Below, piece after piece: positions 33,912 to 43,744 of a DNA stretch of 64,000 bases. The stretch's first letter is position 1, and every line of letters begins with the position of its first letter. The notes under the pieces were generated by a model, which was given only the letters and a program-made list of their open reading frames with translations, was not told the DNA's origin and did no database searches. Made by a program: the position numbers and the translations under genes. The stretch covers positions 865,719 through 929,718 of the forward strand of contig NC_021487.1 in the NCBI RefSeq assembly GCF_000427095.1. Reading direction: 5' to 3'. The stretch comes from Chthonomonas calidirosea T49 (GTDB lineage Bacteria > Armatimonadota > Chthonomonadetes > Chthonomonadales > Chthonomonadaceae).

Positions 33912-36452
33912 CTATTGCCCCGCAGTAGACGAAGCGACCTCCTCATCTTCGCCTTCCTCATCGGCTAAATCCGTTTCCAGGAGGCGCTCGATGGTAGCTA
34001 CGCGATCCCCCTCCGCCAGATCGATCAGCTTTACGCCCTGAGTGCTTCGACCGGCCAGCCGAATACTGGCTACATCTATGCGAATTGCCACCCCCTTTTC
34101 TGTCAATAAGATGAGCTTGTCTTCGGGGCGCACGATCACCGCATCCACGATCTTGCCCGTTCGCGGGGTAACGTTCATGGTGATGATTCCCCGTCCCCCT
34201 CGCGATTGGACCCGATAGGAAGCGAGGTCAGTGCGCTTGCCAAAGCCGTTTTCACTGGCCACCAGCAACTGCGCATCGCGGTCCTCCGCACCTACAACAG
34301 CAACGGCCACTACAACGTCACGCAACGTTTTGGTAGCAGGATCGCGCAACTCGATCCCGCGCACACCGCCTGCGGCACGGCCACGCTCCGGCACATCTGT
34401 TTCAGGAAAGCGAATAGCAAGCCCCTCACGTGTCACCAAAATGATTTCGTCGTTGCCACTTGTATGGCGAACCCATCTTAGGCTGTCGCCCTCCTCGATA
34501 TCAAAGCAGATCAAGCCATTAGCGCGTAGGTTTGCGAACTCCGTAAGGGCGGTACGCTTCACCTCGCCGTTTTGAGTGACCATGAGGAGATAGCCAGGTC
34601 CGTTAATGTCTTTAATGGGTAGTATTGCGGTTATCTGCTCGCCAGCCTCCGTTTGGATGAAGTTGTTGATATGCTGCCCGCGCGCTTGCCGGCTCACTTG
34701 AGGCACCTCATAGGCCTTCAAACGGTAGACGCGCCCCTTATCCGTGAAAAACAGAATGTAGTGAGTGGTCGTAGCCACAAAGAGGTGCGATATCTGGTCT
34801 TCCTCTTTAAGCTTGGCGGCCTGCACTCCCTTTCCACCCCGCCTCTGTGTCCGATAGGTATCGAGCGGCACGCGTTTGATATAGCCATCCCGCGAGATGG
34901 TTACCAGAGTCTTCTCCTCAGGAATGAGATCCTCTTCGGTGATCTCCTCCGCTTCGGTCTGAAGGATGCGGGTTCGCCGGTCATCACCGTACTTATCGCG
35001 TAATGCTCTCAGCTCATCCTTGATCATCTTGGTGACACGGGCGGGCGTTTCCAAAATATCCTCTAGGCCTGCGATCTCTTTCAGCAGCTGACGATATTCG
35101 TTCTCGATTTTCTGGCGCTCAAGACGAGCGAGCTGGCGCAGTTGCATACTGAGAATAGCATCGGCCTGAATCTGGGTGAGGTTGAAGCGAGCGCACATCT
35201 CAGCACGGGCTTCTTCGCTGCTCTGCGACCGCCGAATAAGAGCGATGATCTCGTCGAGGAAATTCAGCGCGATCTGAAGTCCTTCTCGAATGTGTGCCTG
35301 ATGACGTGCACGTGCCAACTCATAACGCGTGCGTCTAACGATAACCTCGCGCCGATGCTCTAGGTGCGCCCGAATGATCTGGGCAAGATTGAGAATACGA
35401 GGCTGTTCGTTTACAAGGGCCAGCATTATAGCGCCGAAGGTTTGGCGTAGCGCCGTGTGCTTCAAGAGAAAGTTCACAATGCGGTTGGGCACCACATCGC
35501 GGCGCAGCTCGATCACGATGCGCATTCCGTTACGATCGCTAAAATCGTTGATGTCGGTTATGCCGTCCACTCGCTTATGTCGTACCAACTCCGCGATGTG
35601 CTCGATGAGCCGCGCCTTATTTACCTGATAAGGCAATTCGGTTACAACGATGGCGTTACGCCCCCCATCCATTGGCTCGATCTGGAGATTTGCCTGCATG
35701 ATAATACGCCCTCGGCCGGTACGGTAGGCCTCCCGCACTCCTCTAGTGCCCAAAACCAGCCCTCCTGTGGGAAAATCGGGGCCGGGGATGAAACGAAACA
35801 GGTCATCGGGTGTAGCATCGGGATGATCGAGCATGTAGATAGAGGCTTCTACAACCTCCCGAAGATTGTGCGGCGGAATGCTTGTGGACATTCCAACCGC
35901 AATGCCCTCCGCACCGTTGCAAAGCAGATTTGGAAACTTGGCGGGGAAGACGATGGGCTCTTGCCGAGACTGATCGTAGTTAGGCATGAAATCCACCGTA
36001 TCTCGATCGATGTCCTCCATCATCTCCACGGCCAGTGGGGTGAGGCGACATTCGGTATAACGCATGGCAGCAGGAGGGTCGCCGTCAATAGAGCCGAAAT
36101 TCCCCTGTGGGTCGATCAGGGGATAGCGATAGCTAAAATCTTGTGCCATACGGACAAGTGTGGCGTAGATGGCCGCATCCCCATGTGGATGGTAGTTTCC
36201 CATGCATTCGCCCACCACCTTGGCCGATTTCACCCTAGCAGAACCCGGCCCTATTCCAAGCTCACGCATCGCATAGAGAATGCGGCGTTGTACCGGTTTA
36301 AAACCATCTCTTGCATCTGGCAAAGCCCTAGATACCAAGGTCGAGATGGCATAGCCTAAGTAAGAGCGTCGTAGCTCCTGTTCTATATCCACCTCGATCA
36401 GTCTATGCTCGACCCCGTTTTGTCCTTCTGTAGATAGCTTATCGTCCGCCAA
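33912..36452 (-). CDS. gyrA: DNA gyrase subunit A
   Basis: 846 aa. Gyrase A cuts and rejoins DNA during negative supercoiling with GyrB. The active Tyr is in AAMRYTE (about Y132); the GyrA box QRRGGKG (about 530) marks gyrase rather than topoisomerase IV; the C-terminal half has the repeating beta-pinwheel blades. In the quinolone-determining region the segment reads [17 protein letters not shown], so the positions equal to E. coli Ser83 and Asp87 are both Ala. The start is uncertain: TTG 36452 has GGAGG 5 nt upstream and is preferred over TTG 36464. gyrB is not in the window. The acidic tail after the last blade is typical. Confidence 0.95.
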   Translation of the reverse strand: MADDKLSTEGQNGVEHRLIEVDIEQELRRSYLGYAISTLVSRALPDARDGFKPVQRRILYAMRELGIGPGSARVKSAKVVGECMGNYHPHGDAAIYATLVRMAQDFSYRYPLIDPQGNFGSIDGDPPAAMRYTECRLTPLAVEMMEDIDRDTVDFMPNYDQSRQEPIVFPAKFPNLLCNGAEGIAVGMSTSIPPHNLREVVEASIYMLDHPDATPDDLFRFIPGPDFPTGGLVLGTRGVREAYRTGRGRIIMQANLQIEPMDGGRNAIVVTELPYQVNKARLIEHIAELVRHKRVDGITDINDFSDRNGMRIVIELRRDVVPNRIVNFLLKHTALRQTFGAIMLALVNEQPRILNLAQIIRAHLEHRREVIVRRTRYELARARHQAHIREGLQIALNFLDEIIALIRRSQSSEEARAEMCARFNLTQIQADAILSMQLRQLARLERQKIENEYRQLLKEIAGLEDILETPARVTKMIKDELRALRDKYGDDRRTRILQTEAEEITEEDLIPEEKTLVTISRDGYIKRVPLDTYRTQRRGGKGVQAAKLKEEDQISHLFVATTTHYILFFTDKGRVYRLKAYEVPQVSRQARGQHINNFIQTEAGEQITAILPIKDINGPGYLLMVTQNGEVKRTALTEFANLRANGLICFDIEEGDSLRWVRHTSGNDEIILVTREGLAIRFPETDVPERGRAAGGVRGIELRDPATKTLRDVVVAVAVVGAEDRDAQLLVASENGFGKRTDLASYRVQSRGGRGIITMNVTPRTGKIVDAVIVRPEDKLILLTEKGVAIRIDVASIRLAGRSTQGVKLIDLAEGDRVATIERLLETDLADEEGEDEEVASSTAGQ

Positions 36453-36495
36453 AGTTGCCTCCAAACCCCTCTGCTTTTTAGAGGTACAGGTACAT

Positions 36496-36521
36496 ATTAT
36501 ACCCGCACATGGCCTATTATA
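36496..36521 (-). promoter_or_regulatory. Two TATAAT elements upstream of gyrA
   Basis: Perfect TATAAT hexamers at 36521-36516 and 36501-36496, each inside a repeated GGGTATAATA word 20 bp apart. No good -35 could be placed for either, so they may be two start sites or a supercoiling-sensitive promoter. Confidence 0.4.
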
Positions 36522-36735
36522 CCCTATTTATGTAGAACTATGTATCCTATTCTCCGAATAACAGAAAACGACAGGCCGACAACGAATCCTCCGACTTATA
36601 GGAAAGTAGGTAGATCGTTGCATTGCACATCGGTTCAACACCGATATCTGGAGACACCTATAGAGAAGAAAGTGAAGATGCTAGGCACCAACCATCATAA
36701 CATCGGCAAATATGTCAAGCACCACATCCGCGTAT

Positions 36736-37254
36736 CTAGGCATCGTCTTTTGGGGAACTCTCGTCAGATGGAGAGCGGTTTTTAGAGAACCAGCTCTCTA
36801 CGCAATATCCTGTCCATAAACCGACCGCGATGCCCGCAAAGAGCTGTGCAAAGAGCAACGGTGGGTTAAGGATGAGCGCAGCAAGAGCCAATAACATTCC
36901 CCAAAACGGCACCCCCACTAGATAACCTGCGAGGGCACCCCCAACGACAACCGACGAAATGCTGATCAGAGGGCTATAAAGCACGGCTGCCCCCCAATGT
37001 CCCTGTCGAGAACGCCTCACAAGCACGAGCCAATACCAGAAAAGACCAAATCCAACGGCCATCGGCGGGGTCAACTCGGCCGCCATCCAAAGCCGTGCCA
37101 GAAGGCCATCGTTGCCGGGCGGGAAGAAGGAACGAACTTGCAGCAAAGTAAGCAGCACCCACTCCACCGCAAAGACGAACGGCAAGTTAAGAGAGATTCG
37201 AACCAGTAACTCCACGCCCGTTGGGCGATACCTTCTGCGCCCCTTCGCCATCAT
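36736..37254 (-). CDS. Small integral membrane protein coupled to hemL
   Basis: 172 aa with four to five hydrophobic helices (about 20-40, 60-78, 90-112, 115-135, 135-155), a positively charged N-terminus and a hydrophilic charged tail. I do not recognise a family. ATG 37254 overlaps the hemL stop codon by 4 nt (ATGA), so it is translated with hemL. A role in tetrapyrrole export or membrane haem handling is possible but is guesswork from position. Confidence 0.75.
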   Translation of the reverse strand: MMAKGRRRYRPTGVELLVRISLNLPFVFAVEWVLLTLLQVRSFFPPGNDGLLARLWMAAELTPPMAVGFGLFWYWLVLVRRSRQGHWGAAVLYSPLISISSVVVGGALAGYLVGVPFWGMLLALAALILNPPLLFAQLFAGIAVGLWTGYCVESWFSKNRSPSDESSPKDDA

Positions 37255-38558
37255 GCAGCCTCTCTTGCTTTATAAAAGCCAGCTCGGGCTGTCTCAATAA
37301 GTTGGTAAACGTCCTCATCACTCATGGCATCCGAGAGAAAAGCCGACTCGAACTGAGAGGGTGGCCAATAGATGCCCTCTTCTAAAAGCGTTCGAAACCA
37401 TCGGGCGAAGCGTTGTGTATTGGAGGTTTTAGCCTGTGCATAGTTGTTAACCGCTGGTAGATCTGTAAAGAAGACGGTGATCATGCTCCCTATCTGGTTA
37501 ACAACAACGGTAACACCTGCCTCCTCCGCAGCGTACCGGAACGCATCGGCAAGCTTACCCCCTATCCTATCGAGCCGCTCGTAGAGAACATGGCGCTGCT
37601 TTTTCAGGGTTTGAACCGTAGCCAAACCCGCTGCCACGGCCACAGGGTTGCCCGAAAGGGTACCAGCCTGATAGACCGGCCCCACCGGTGCGATCACATC
37701 CATGATCTCGGCACGCCCTCCAAAAGCCCCCAATGGTAGGCCGCCTCCGGCAATTTTGCCCAACATCGTGAGGTCTGGCAGAATGCCGAATCGCTCCTGT
37801 GCACCGCCATAGGCGAGTCGAAACCCGGTCATTACCTCGTCGAAGAGCAGGAGCGCACCGTATCGTTGTGTTACTTCCCGTAAAGCCTCTAAAAAACCAG
37901 ATATGGGCGGTACACATCCCATATTTCCAGCCACGGGCTCCACAATCACTCCCGCAATAGAGAAGCCGTATTCTCTAAAGGTGGCGTGCAAAGCTTCAAT
38001 GTCGTTATAAGGAAGGGTTAGCGTGTTGGCGGTAACGGCCGCAGGCACCCCCGCACATTCTGGCAACCCCAACGTAGCCACACCGGAGCCGGCCTTGGCC
38101 AATAAGAAATCGGCATGGCCATGGTAACATCCCTCGAACTTCACAATAATATCGCGTCCTGTGTAGCCTCTCGCAGCGCGAATGGCGCTCATCGTGGCCT
38201 CCGTGCCCGACGAAACGAGCCGTACCTTCTCCAGGGAAGGTACGGCCTCGCAAAGCTCCTCGGCAAACAGAACCTCTAACTCGGTGGGAGCGCCGAAGGT
38301 GGTGCCATTGGGCAACTGCGCGCTAATGGCACTCAAAATATCGGGGTGCGCATGCCCTAAGATCAGTGGGCCCCACGAGCCAACACAGTCGAGATAGCGA
38401 TTACCATCTACGTCGTAGAGGTAGGCCCCCTCACCGCGGTGAATAAAAATCGGATCGCCTCCCACAGCCCGAAAGGCGCGTACTGGCGAGTTCACACCAC
38501 CGGGGATAACTTTTACCGCGCGCTCGTAAAGCTCCTTGGAACGTTGATGAGTCTTCAT
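37251..38558 (-). CDS. hemL: Glutamate-1-semialdehyde 2,1-aminomutase
   Basis: 435 aa, normal length. The PLP enzyme converts glutamate-1-semialdehyde to 5-aminolevulinate, entry to haem, siroheme and cobalamin synthesis by the C5 route. Motifs: G-G-V-N-S-P-V-R-A-F at the start, S-G-T-E-A-T-M-S-A-I-R (about 118), F-D-E-V-M-T-G-F-R (about 240) and the PLP lysine in L-G-K-I-A-G-G-G-L-P (about 268). It fits the siroheme enzyme at 14847-16490. The ribosome site is a loose AGGAAAAAG. Its 3' end is coupled to the membrane protein. Confidence 0.96.
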   Translation of the reverse strand: MKTHQRSKELYERAVKVIPGGVNSPVRAFRAVGGDPIFIHRGEGAYLYDVDGNRYLDCVGSWGPLILGHAHPDILSAISAQLPNGTTFGAPTELEVLFAEELCEAVPSLEKVRLVSSGTEATMSAIRAARGYTGRDIIVKFEGCYHGHADFLLAKAGSGVATLGLPECAGVPAAVTANTLTLPYNDIEALHATFREYGFSIAGVIVEPVAGNMGCVPPISGFLEALREVTQRYGALLLFDEVMTGFRLAYGGAQERFGILPDLTMLGKIAGGGLPLGAFGGRAEIMDVIAPVGPVYQAGTLSGNPVAVAAGLATVQTLKKQRHVLYERLDRIGGKLADAFRYAAEEAGVTVVVNQIGSMITVFFTDLPAVNNYAQAKTSNTQRFARWFRTLLEEGIYWPPSQFESAFLSDAMSDEDVYQLIETARAGFYKAREAA

Positions 38559-38687
38559 CTTTTCTTTTTCCTGTGGTCTCTCTCCATTCTACCCACTTTT
38601 TCCAAGATCTTGCTGCGCAGAACCTTAAGCAGAGAACCGAAAATAGAGTAAAGTGAATAGGAGAGCTTTTCGAGAGGAGAAAGGCGA

Positions 38688-39689
38688 GTGAAACATACGA
38701 TAACCCTTATCCCCGGCGATGGCATTGGGCCTGAAGTCACTGAGGCCGCCGTACGTGTGGTAGAGGCTGCCGGAGTGGAATGCGAATGGGAGCGCATGGA
38801 GGCCGGCGCTGAGGTGGTCGCGAAATATGGCACACCGGTGCCCGACGAAGTCATTCATTCCATTCTCAAGAACCGAGTTGCCCTTAAAGGGCCGATCACC
38901 ACCCCGGTAGGCGTGGGCTTTCCCAGCGCCAATGTCACTCTACGTAAACGGCTCAATCTCTACGCCAATGTGCGACCCGCACGCACCATTCCGGGCGTCC
39001 CATCGCGCTACGATCACGTAGACCTTGTGATCATCCGTGAAAACAGTGAAGACCTCTACTCTGGTCTTGAACACATTGTGGTGCCCGGGGTGGTGGAGAG
39101 CCTTAAGATCATCACCGAGGCGGCTAGCCTGCGCATTGGGCGCTATGCCTTCGAATATGCCAAAAGCCACGGTCGCCGCAAGGTTACTGCGGTGCATAAA
39201 GCGAATATCATGAAACTCGCCGACGGCCTCTTCCTCGAATGTCTCCGGCGCATCTCACGTGAGTTTCCTGAAATTGAATACGAGGAGATGATCGTAGATG
39301 CGACCTGCATGAACATGGTGATGCGGCCGGAGCGTTTCGACGTGATGGTCATGGAAAATCTCTATGGGGATATCCTCTCCGACCTTGCCTCTGGGCTCAT
39401 CGGCGGCCTTGGGTTTGCCGGTTCAGCCAATATTGGCGAAGGTGGCATCGCCCTCTTCGAGGCTGTACACGGCTCTGCTCCCGACATCGCCGGCCGCCAT
39501 ATCGCCAACCCGATCGCCCTTATCCTTTCCGCGGTCATGATGCTTCGCCATCTCGGGGAACAGGCGGCTGCTAACCGTATCGAAAACGCTGTTATGAAAG
39601 TGATGGCGGAAGGAAAAGTGCGCACGCGCGATATGGGTGGCGACGCCACCACCGACCAGATCACCGATGCGATTATCGCTGCGCTTTGA
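38688..39689 (+). CDS. NAD-dependent isocitrate dehydrogenase-type decarboxylating dehydrogenase
   Basis: 333 aa, the short monomer length of NAD-IDH and homoisocitrate/isopropylmalate dehydrogenases. Motifs: [10 protein letters not shown] at the N-terminus, [13 protein letters not shown] (about 90), the substrate site [10 protein letters not shown] (about 115-124), the metal Asp pair in [10 protein letters not shown], and [12 protein letters not shown]. The Ser-Glu-Asp in the substrate loop favours isocitrate rather than isopropylmalate. Start GTG 38688 has AGGAG 9 nt upstream. A strong terminator follows. Confidence 0.9.
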   Translation: MKHTITLIPGDGIGPEVTEAAVRVVEAAGVECEWERMEAGAEVVAKYGTPVPDEVIHSILKNRVALKGPITTPVGVGFPSANVTLRKRLNLYANVRPARTIPGVPSRYDHVDLVIIRENSEDLYSGLEHIVVPGVVESLKIITEAASLRIGRYAFEYAKSHGRRKVTAVHKANIMKLADGLFLECLRRISREFPEIEYEEMIVDATCMNMVMRPERFDVMVMENLYGDILSDLASGLIGGLGFAGSANIGEGGIALFEAVHGSAPDIAGRHIANPIALILSAVMMLRHLGEQAAANRIENAVMKVMAEGKVRTRDMGGDATTDQITDAIIAAL

Positions 39690-39699
39690 AGCAAGATAC

Positions 39700-39734
39700 C
39701 ATGGGGCAAAGGGTCTCTCTGCCCCATGCTTTTT
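39700..39734 (+). terminator. Terminator after the isocitrate dehydrogenase gene
   Basis: Arms 39700-39708 and 39720-39728 pair perfectly over 9 bp, followed by CTTTTT (39729-39734). The U-tract reaches the first base of the convergent permease stop codon. Confidence 0.85.
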
Positions 39735-40753
39735 CAGGAGCGACTCTTGCGTTGTTGTATGGCCGTAACAAGCACGGCAACCAACAAAACCCCGCCCACG
39801 ACCGTTCCCTGCCATAGGGTAGGGTTATTGATCGTGAGGTTGATAGCGCTTAGAATCATCTGCAGAAGACAGGCACCAAGCACTGTCCCTATCACGCTCC
39901 CTTCTCCACCCATAAGGTTAGCCCCGCCGATAACGGCAGCTGCCACAGCGTTAAGCTCATAGCCAAGCCCGTTTTGAGGGTCGCCTTGCTGCCCGTAACC
40001 AGCATAGAGGATCCCAGCCACCCCTCCCAAAAAAGCGCTCGCGCAGTAGGCAAAGAGAAGGACACCAAGAATATTTACTCCGGAGAGCCTTGTGGCCTGT
40101 TCGTTACCTCCAAGGCTATAGAGATAGCGCCCTACGCGGGTACGGGTGAGAATGAAGTGTGCTGCAATGGCGATGATCAGCAGCAACACCGCAGGGATCG
40201 GCACGGCAAAGAGGGTGCCTTTAAACAGCTGCCCGTTTGCCAAATTGATGAGAAACGGATATTTTGAAATGGGCACCGGTAGCTGGCCGTTCATTAATTG
40301 CGCCTGACTCCTCAATATCGTAAGAGAGGCCAGAGTCACCACGAAGGCCGGTAAGCGCAGCTTCCCTATCAGCAAAGCGTGAACCGCTCCTATTAGCAGG
40401 GAAACAGCAAGTGCCACCACAATCGCCGTTGGCACGGCAATGGTGGGTGGCAAATGCGTTGCCGTCATGGCCAACACCATGCCGCTAAAGGCGATAAGAG
40501 AGCCTAGCGAGAGGTCTATGCCCGCAGTGATGATGACCAACGTCTCCCCGATAGAGAAGATCGCTAAGAGGGCGATCTGTAGCAGCATGTTTTGGATGTT
40601 TTGGCGACTGTAGAAGGTATCGCGCGCGGGCGAGAAGATAAGCGCGATACACAGCAGCACCAACACAATAACCACGCTGCTCTCTCTTGCAAGTAAGAGG
40701 CGGCGCCAGTTAAGCAGGGGCTCGCGTAAACGTGATGCTTCGGTCGTCTCCAT
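39734..40753 (-). CDS. Sugar ABC transporter permease, RbsC type
   Basis: 339 aa with about eight membrane helices. The family signature is clear: G-I-D-L-S-L-G-S-L-I-A (about 80) and a coupling loop G-G-N-E-Q-A-T-R-L-S-G-V-N, then N-A-V-A-A-A-V-I-G-G-A-N-L. It would form the channel of a ribose/xylose/galactose-type importer. The gene ends a minus-strand group epimerase-binding protein-permease with a 15-bp gap from the binding protein. No RbsA-type ATPase is present. Confidence 0.9.
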   Translation of the reverse strand: METTEASRLREPLLNWRRLLLARESSVVIVLVLLCIALIFSPARDTFYSRQNIQNMLLQIALLAIFSIGETLVIITAGIDLSLGSLIAFSGMVLAMTATHLPPTIAVPTAIVVALAVSLLIGAVHALLIGKLRLPAFVVTLASLTILRSQAQLMNGQLPVPISKYPFLINLANGQLFKGTLFAVPIPAVLLLIIAIAAHFILTRTRVGRYLYSLGGNEQATRLSGVNILGVLLFAYCASAFLGGVAGILYAGYGQQGDPQNGLGYELNAVAAAVIGGANLMGGEGSVIGTVLGACLLQMILSAINLTINNPTLWQGTVVGGVLLVAVLVTAIQQRKSRS

Positions 40754-40768
40754 AAAGTGTCCCTATCC

Positions 40769-41800
40769 CTAAGTTGATGAAAGCCCATGGGCATGCAGAT
40801 CGTTGATAAAGGACTCTGCATTCTCCGGAGTTACCACGGTAACACCTGTGTCAATGGTATGCTTTTGCATGTCCACTTTCATGCCCAAACTCTCCAATTC
40901 GGGCATCATCTGATGCAGCGCGGAATCCACGTTATTGTGGTTCTGATGTAAAAGGTTCAGCAGCTCAATGGAGAGACGCCCAAACTGAAACGGTTTTTGC
41001 ACCACTGTGAGGTCTACCATGCCCTGCTGTAGCCCTTTCAACGTGGCCGGGTCTCCATCGAAGCAGATCACTTTGAACTTACTGCGCAAATTCTGTGCTT
41101 GCAGGGCTGCAATGATGGCGGGGCCGTTGTAAGAGTAAAGCCCTACCAGCCCGTTAAGTCCCTTGCTCATATAACGGGTGATCGCATCCTGAACGTTGGA
41201 GCGCGCCATTCCTTTATCCTGATTATCCTGATAGGGTGGAGCGATGAACTGCACGTTGCTGCCTTTGATGGCATCAAGAAAGCCGTTGTAACGCTGGCGA
41301 GCGTTATCTTGGCTCATGGTACCAACGAAAGCCACCAGTTTGCCGCCGTGCGGGAACAGCTTGAGGGCGGCTTTGCCAGCGATGTAACCGGCCTCGTAGT
41401 TGTTCGTTCCTAGGTAAGCAAGCCGCTTGCTGTTGGGTGCGTCCGAGTCGAAGCAGATAACGGGCAACCCGGAATCCACCGCTTTGTTGATGGTGGGCGT
41501 AATCCCGTTGGGATCTATGGCAGAAAGGCCGATTCCATCCACATGGGCGGCCAATGCGTCGTTGAACATCTGGATCTGAACGGTATTTTCCGAAGGGTTC
41601 GGCCCCCGCCAGTCCGCATTGACATGTAGCTGCTTTGCCTCCTCCTGCATCCCCTTAACCATGGCATCCCAGAAAGGGGAGACGCCATTGGTGATCAGCA
41701 TGTATTTAGGGCCGTTCGTCCCGCACCCTGTGAAGCATAATAGAGGCAACACAAGGAAAACGGACGTCCAGCGCCCCAAAAACCGCAACGTTTTTGACAT
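40769..41800 (-). CDS. Sugar-binding lipoprotein of ribose-type ABC importer
   Basis: 343 aa. A signal peptide ends in a lipobox L-L-C-F-T-G-C (Cys about 26). The two Rossmann-like lobes of type I periplasmic binding proteins follow, with G-I-G-L-S-A-I-D-P-N-G, I-C-F-D-S-D-A-P-N-S and a V-I-C-F-D-G-D-P motif that usually contacts the sugar. The sugar itself cannot be read. ATG 41800 has AAGGAGG 6 nt upstream; the frame to 41842 has none. Confidence 0.9.
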   Translation of the reverse strand: MSKTLRFLGRWTSVFLVLPLLCFTGCGTNGPKYMLITNGVSPFWDAMVKGMQEEAKQLHVNADWRGPNPSENTVQIQMFNDALAAHVDGIGLSAIDPNGITPTINKAVDSGLPVICFDSDAPNSKRLAYLGTNNYEAGYIAGKAALKLFPHGGKLVAFVGTMSQDNARQRYNGFLDAIKGSNVQFIAPPYQDNQDKGMARSNVQDAITRYMSKGLNGLVGLYSYNGPAIIAALQAQNLRSKFKVICFDGDPATLKGLQQGMVDLTVVQKPFQFGRLSIELLNLLHQNHNNVDSALHQMMPELESLGMKVDMQKHTIDTGVTVVTPENAESFINDLHAHGLSST

Positions 41801-41922
41801 GAAAACCTCCTTGGTTCGCATCTTCTGATGGATAACGGTCATCTCGATTGCAATCCTTTTTAATAGTGAACAGTGTAAAGTAATTGAAAGCTGATACTTA
41901 CAGAACCGGAGCGAAGGCGGCT

Positions 41923-42708
41923 TCAGATCCCGAAGCGCTCCCTCAGGTAGTTGCGACTAACCGTGATCGCCTCTAGGGGAGGGAGTTGCGACCGATCTTG
42001 CTCAACGACAATCCAGCGAGCGCCCACCTCTTGGGCCGCCGCATAGGCCTCCTCAAGAGGAACCTCTCCCCTCCCAAGCTCTAGAAACTCCGGTGTGATC
42101 TTTCCATCAGCTCCAACGCAACGCCGTCCATCCTTGAAATGGAAATAGCCGGCACGCTGGGCGTGCTCGCGAATGAACGCTGCTGGGTTTTGCCCGGCAT
42201 AGTAAAGCCAGAAGACGTCGAGATTAAAACGAACGAGATGGGGATCGGTCTCTTGGGCGAGTATCTGCATGCCTGTTGTACCCCCACCGAGGTCCTTAAA
42301 CTCCCAATCATGGTTATGGTAGTTGAAAGCGATCCCCTCATCGGCCAAACGTCGTCCAACTTCATTGAAGCGCTTGGCAGAGGCAAGATAACCCTCTACC
42401 GTGCCGGCGGCCACCCCTGAACACATCACGTTTTCGATGCCAAGCGCCTTGGCGTAGGAAATGATACCTTCAACCTTGGAATCGTCTGTATACTCTCCAT
42501 AGCCAAAATGCGCTCCCGACACGCCAAGGTGCAAGGTATCGAGCAGGCTTCGCATACGCGCCTCGCCGTACATGGCAAAAAGGTGACCACCCTCGAAGGC
42601 TGTGTAGCCGGCAGCAGCTACCTCTCGCAGTGTTCCTTCGATGTCATTTCGCGCTTTCTCTCCGAAGACAATAAGCTGTACAGCTACTTGAGGCTTTAAA
42701 GTCTCCAC
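41923..42708 (-). CDS. Sugar phosphate isomerase/epimerase (xylose-isomerase-like TIM barrel)
   Basis: 261 aa. Motifs of the AP-endonuclease-2/xylose-isomerase-like barrel: G-F/Y-T-A-F-E-G-G early, a Y-H-N-H-D-W-E-F metal site (about 130), L-D-V-F-W (about 165) and F-H-F-K-D-G-R (about 195) with a final V-V-E-Q-D. Relatives include inosose dehydratase, tagatose epimerase and 3-keto-sugar enzymes. It likely processes the sugar taken up by the importer encoded downstream. GTG 42708 follows GGAGG by 5 nt; ATG 42723 has no ribosome site. Confidence 0.8.
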   Translation of the reverse strand: METLKPQVAVQLIVFGEKARNDIEGTLREVAAAGYTAFEGGHLFAMYGEARMRSLLDTLHLGVSGAHFGYGEYTDDSKVEGIISYAKALGIENVMCSGVAAGTVEGYLASAKRFNEVGRRLADEGIAFNYHNHDWEFKDLGGGTTGMQILAQETDPHLVRFNLDVFWLYYAGQNPAAFIREHAQRAGYFHFKDGRRCVGADGKITPEFLELGRGEVPLEEAYAAAQEVGARWIVVEQDRSQLPPLEAITVSRNYLRERFGI

Positions 42709-42783
42709 ATTCTCCTCCCACATGGTTTTTATTTTTATGATGAAGAAGGTTCACCAAGTGGAGAGGGAATTCCTTTTCTGCGT

Positions 42784-42799
42784 ACGTTTGAACGAACGT
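42784..42799. promoter_or_regulatory. Candidate operator of the sugar-uptake group
   Basis: ACGTT-N6-AACGT dyad, with CGTTTG repeated 12 bp apart (from about 42785 and 42797), about 80 bp upstream of the epimerase start. A TATATT on the minus strand lies to its right. LacI-type regulators use similar sites; this is inference. Confidence 0.3.
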
Positions 42800-42994
42800 T
42801 TGGTTAGTCGCTTTTTAATATACTTCATTTCCCGCCAAAATCCTGCCTGCCGCCCAAACTTTCTGGCATCGCCGCCGTACTGTTGTTAGATCCTCTGCAA
42901 GTCCGTAAAAGATTGTGATGGCATCGCGGTAAAAGTTGTGATAAAATGAAAGAGAAGCGGACAACCTCCGAAAATAGGGTTGGAGGGGTCAACC

Positions 42995-43636
42995 ATGCGA
43001 ATACTCTTAGGCAAAATAGCTCTTTCTATTATTCCGGCTCTGTTGGCGGGCTGGGCGGTATCGCATCAGGTCCTGCTGATGGCCTGGAGTCGTACCCATG
43101 CAACGCTTTTACCCATCGTCTTAGTGCTTGTTCTTAGCGCGCTTCTCATTGCAGCACTTCGAAGAATCCTGATCATCACCTTCTGCTATGCCATCGCCTT
43201 TTTAAGCTACTACACCTATCGTCTCGCCCGCCCTTTGCCACCAGGGCTCAACTATGAATGGGTTCTCACGGTTCGCGCTCTCATGCTCGAACTCGTTATG
43301 ATCCTAGCTCTTACCGCAGCCATCCTCGAAGCCTTTCGCTCAAATACCTCTTGGGCACGCCGAAGCTACTTTGCAGCCGTTGGCCTCTATTTCACAGGCA
43401 TGGGCATTCGCACCTACCTATGGTCTCATGAGATGCGCTCCCTGTTGCTTATTGTTACAGGCATAGCTGCCCTTATCGCTAGCCTTGTAGGTAGAGATGA
43501 CGAACCCCAGCAAACCGTTCTTCCTACCTCCTCTCCCTCCCCTGCCGAAGCTGTCGTCGTGCGAAAAACTCGGCGGCTCAAGGAGTGGACGGAAACACCA
43601 CCTTCTGAGGAGCCGACCAAGATGAAGATATTGTAG
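42995..43636 (+). CDS. Integral membrane protein of unknown function
   Basis: 213 aa with six hydrophobic segments over the first 160 residues and a hydrophilic tail containing K-T-R-R-L-K-E-W and several acidic residues. No family recognised. ATG 42995 is preferred: GGAGG is 8 nt upstream. It precedes the redox cluster by about 100 bp on the same strand and might be transcribed separately. Confidence 0.7.
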   Translation: MRILLGKIALSIIPALLAGWAVSHQVLLMAWSRTHATLLPIVLVLVLSALLIAALRRILIITFCYAIAFLSYYTYRLARPLPPGLNYEWVLTVRALMLELVMILALTAAILEAFRSNTSWARRSYFAAVGLYFTGMGIRTYLWSHEMRSLLLIVTGIAALIASLVGRDDEPQQTVLPTSSPSPAEAVVVRKTRRLKEWTETPPSEEPTKMKIL

Positions 43637-43744
43637 AATTTCTGTAACTTCTTGCCTCCATAGGGCGTCCTAAAACAATAGGCGGTATACTATCAAAGCG
43701 CAGACTATTCAAGCTGCGTTAATACTAAAGAGGAGTAAGGTTTC

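Noticed and set aside
33912..36452. Topoisomerase IV subunit A (parC) instead of gyrA
   Set aside because: The GyrA box QRRGGKG and full C-terminal pinwheel with acidic tail mark gyrase.
42995..43636. Membrane protein as a certain part of the redox cluster
   Set aside because: A gap of about 100 bp and no sequence relation; kept as a neighbour only.
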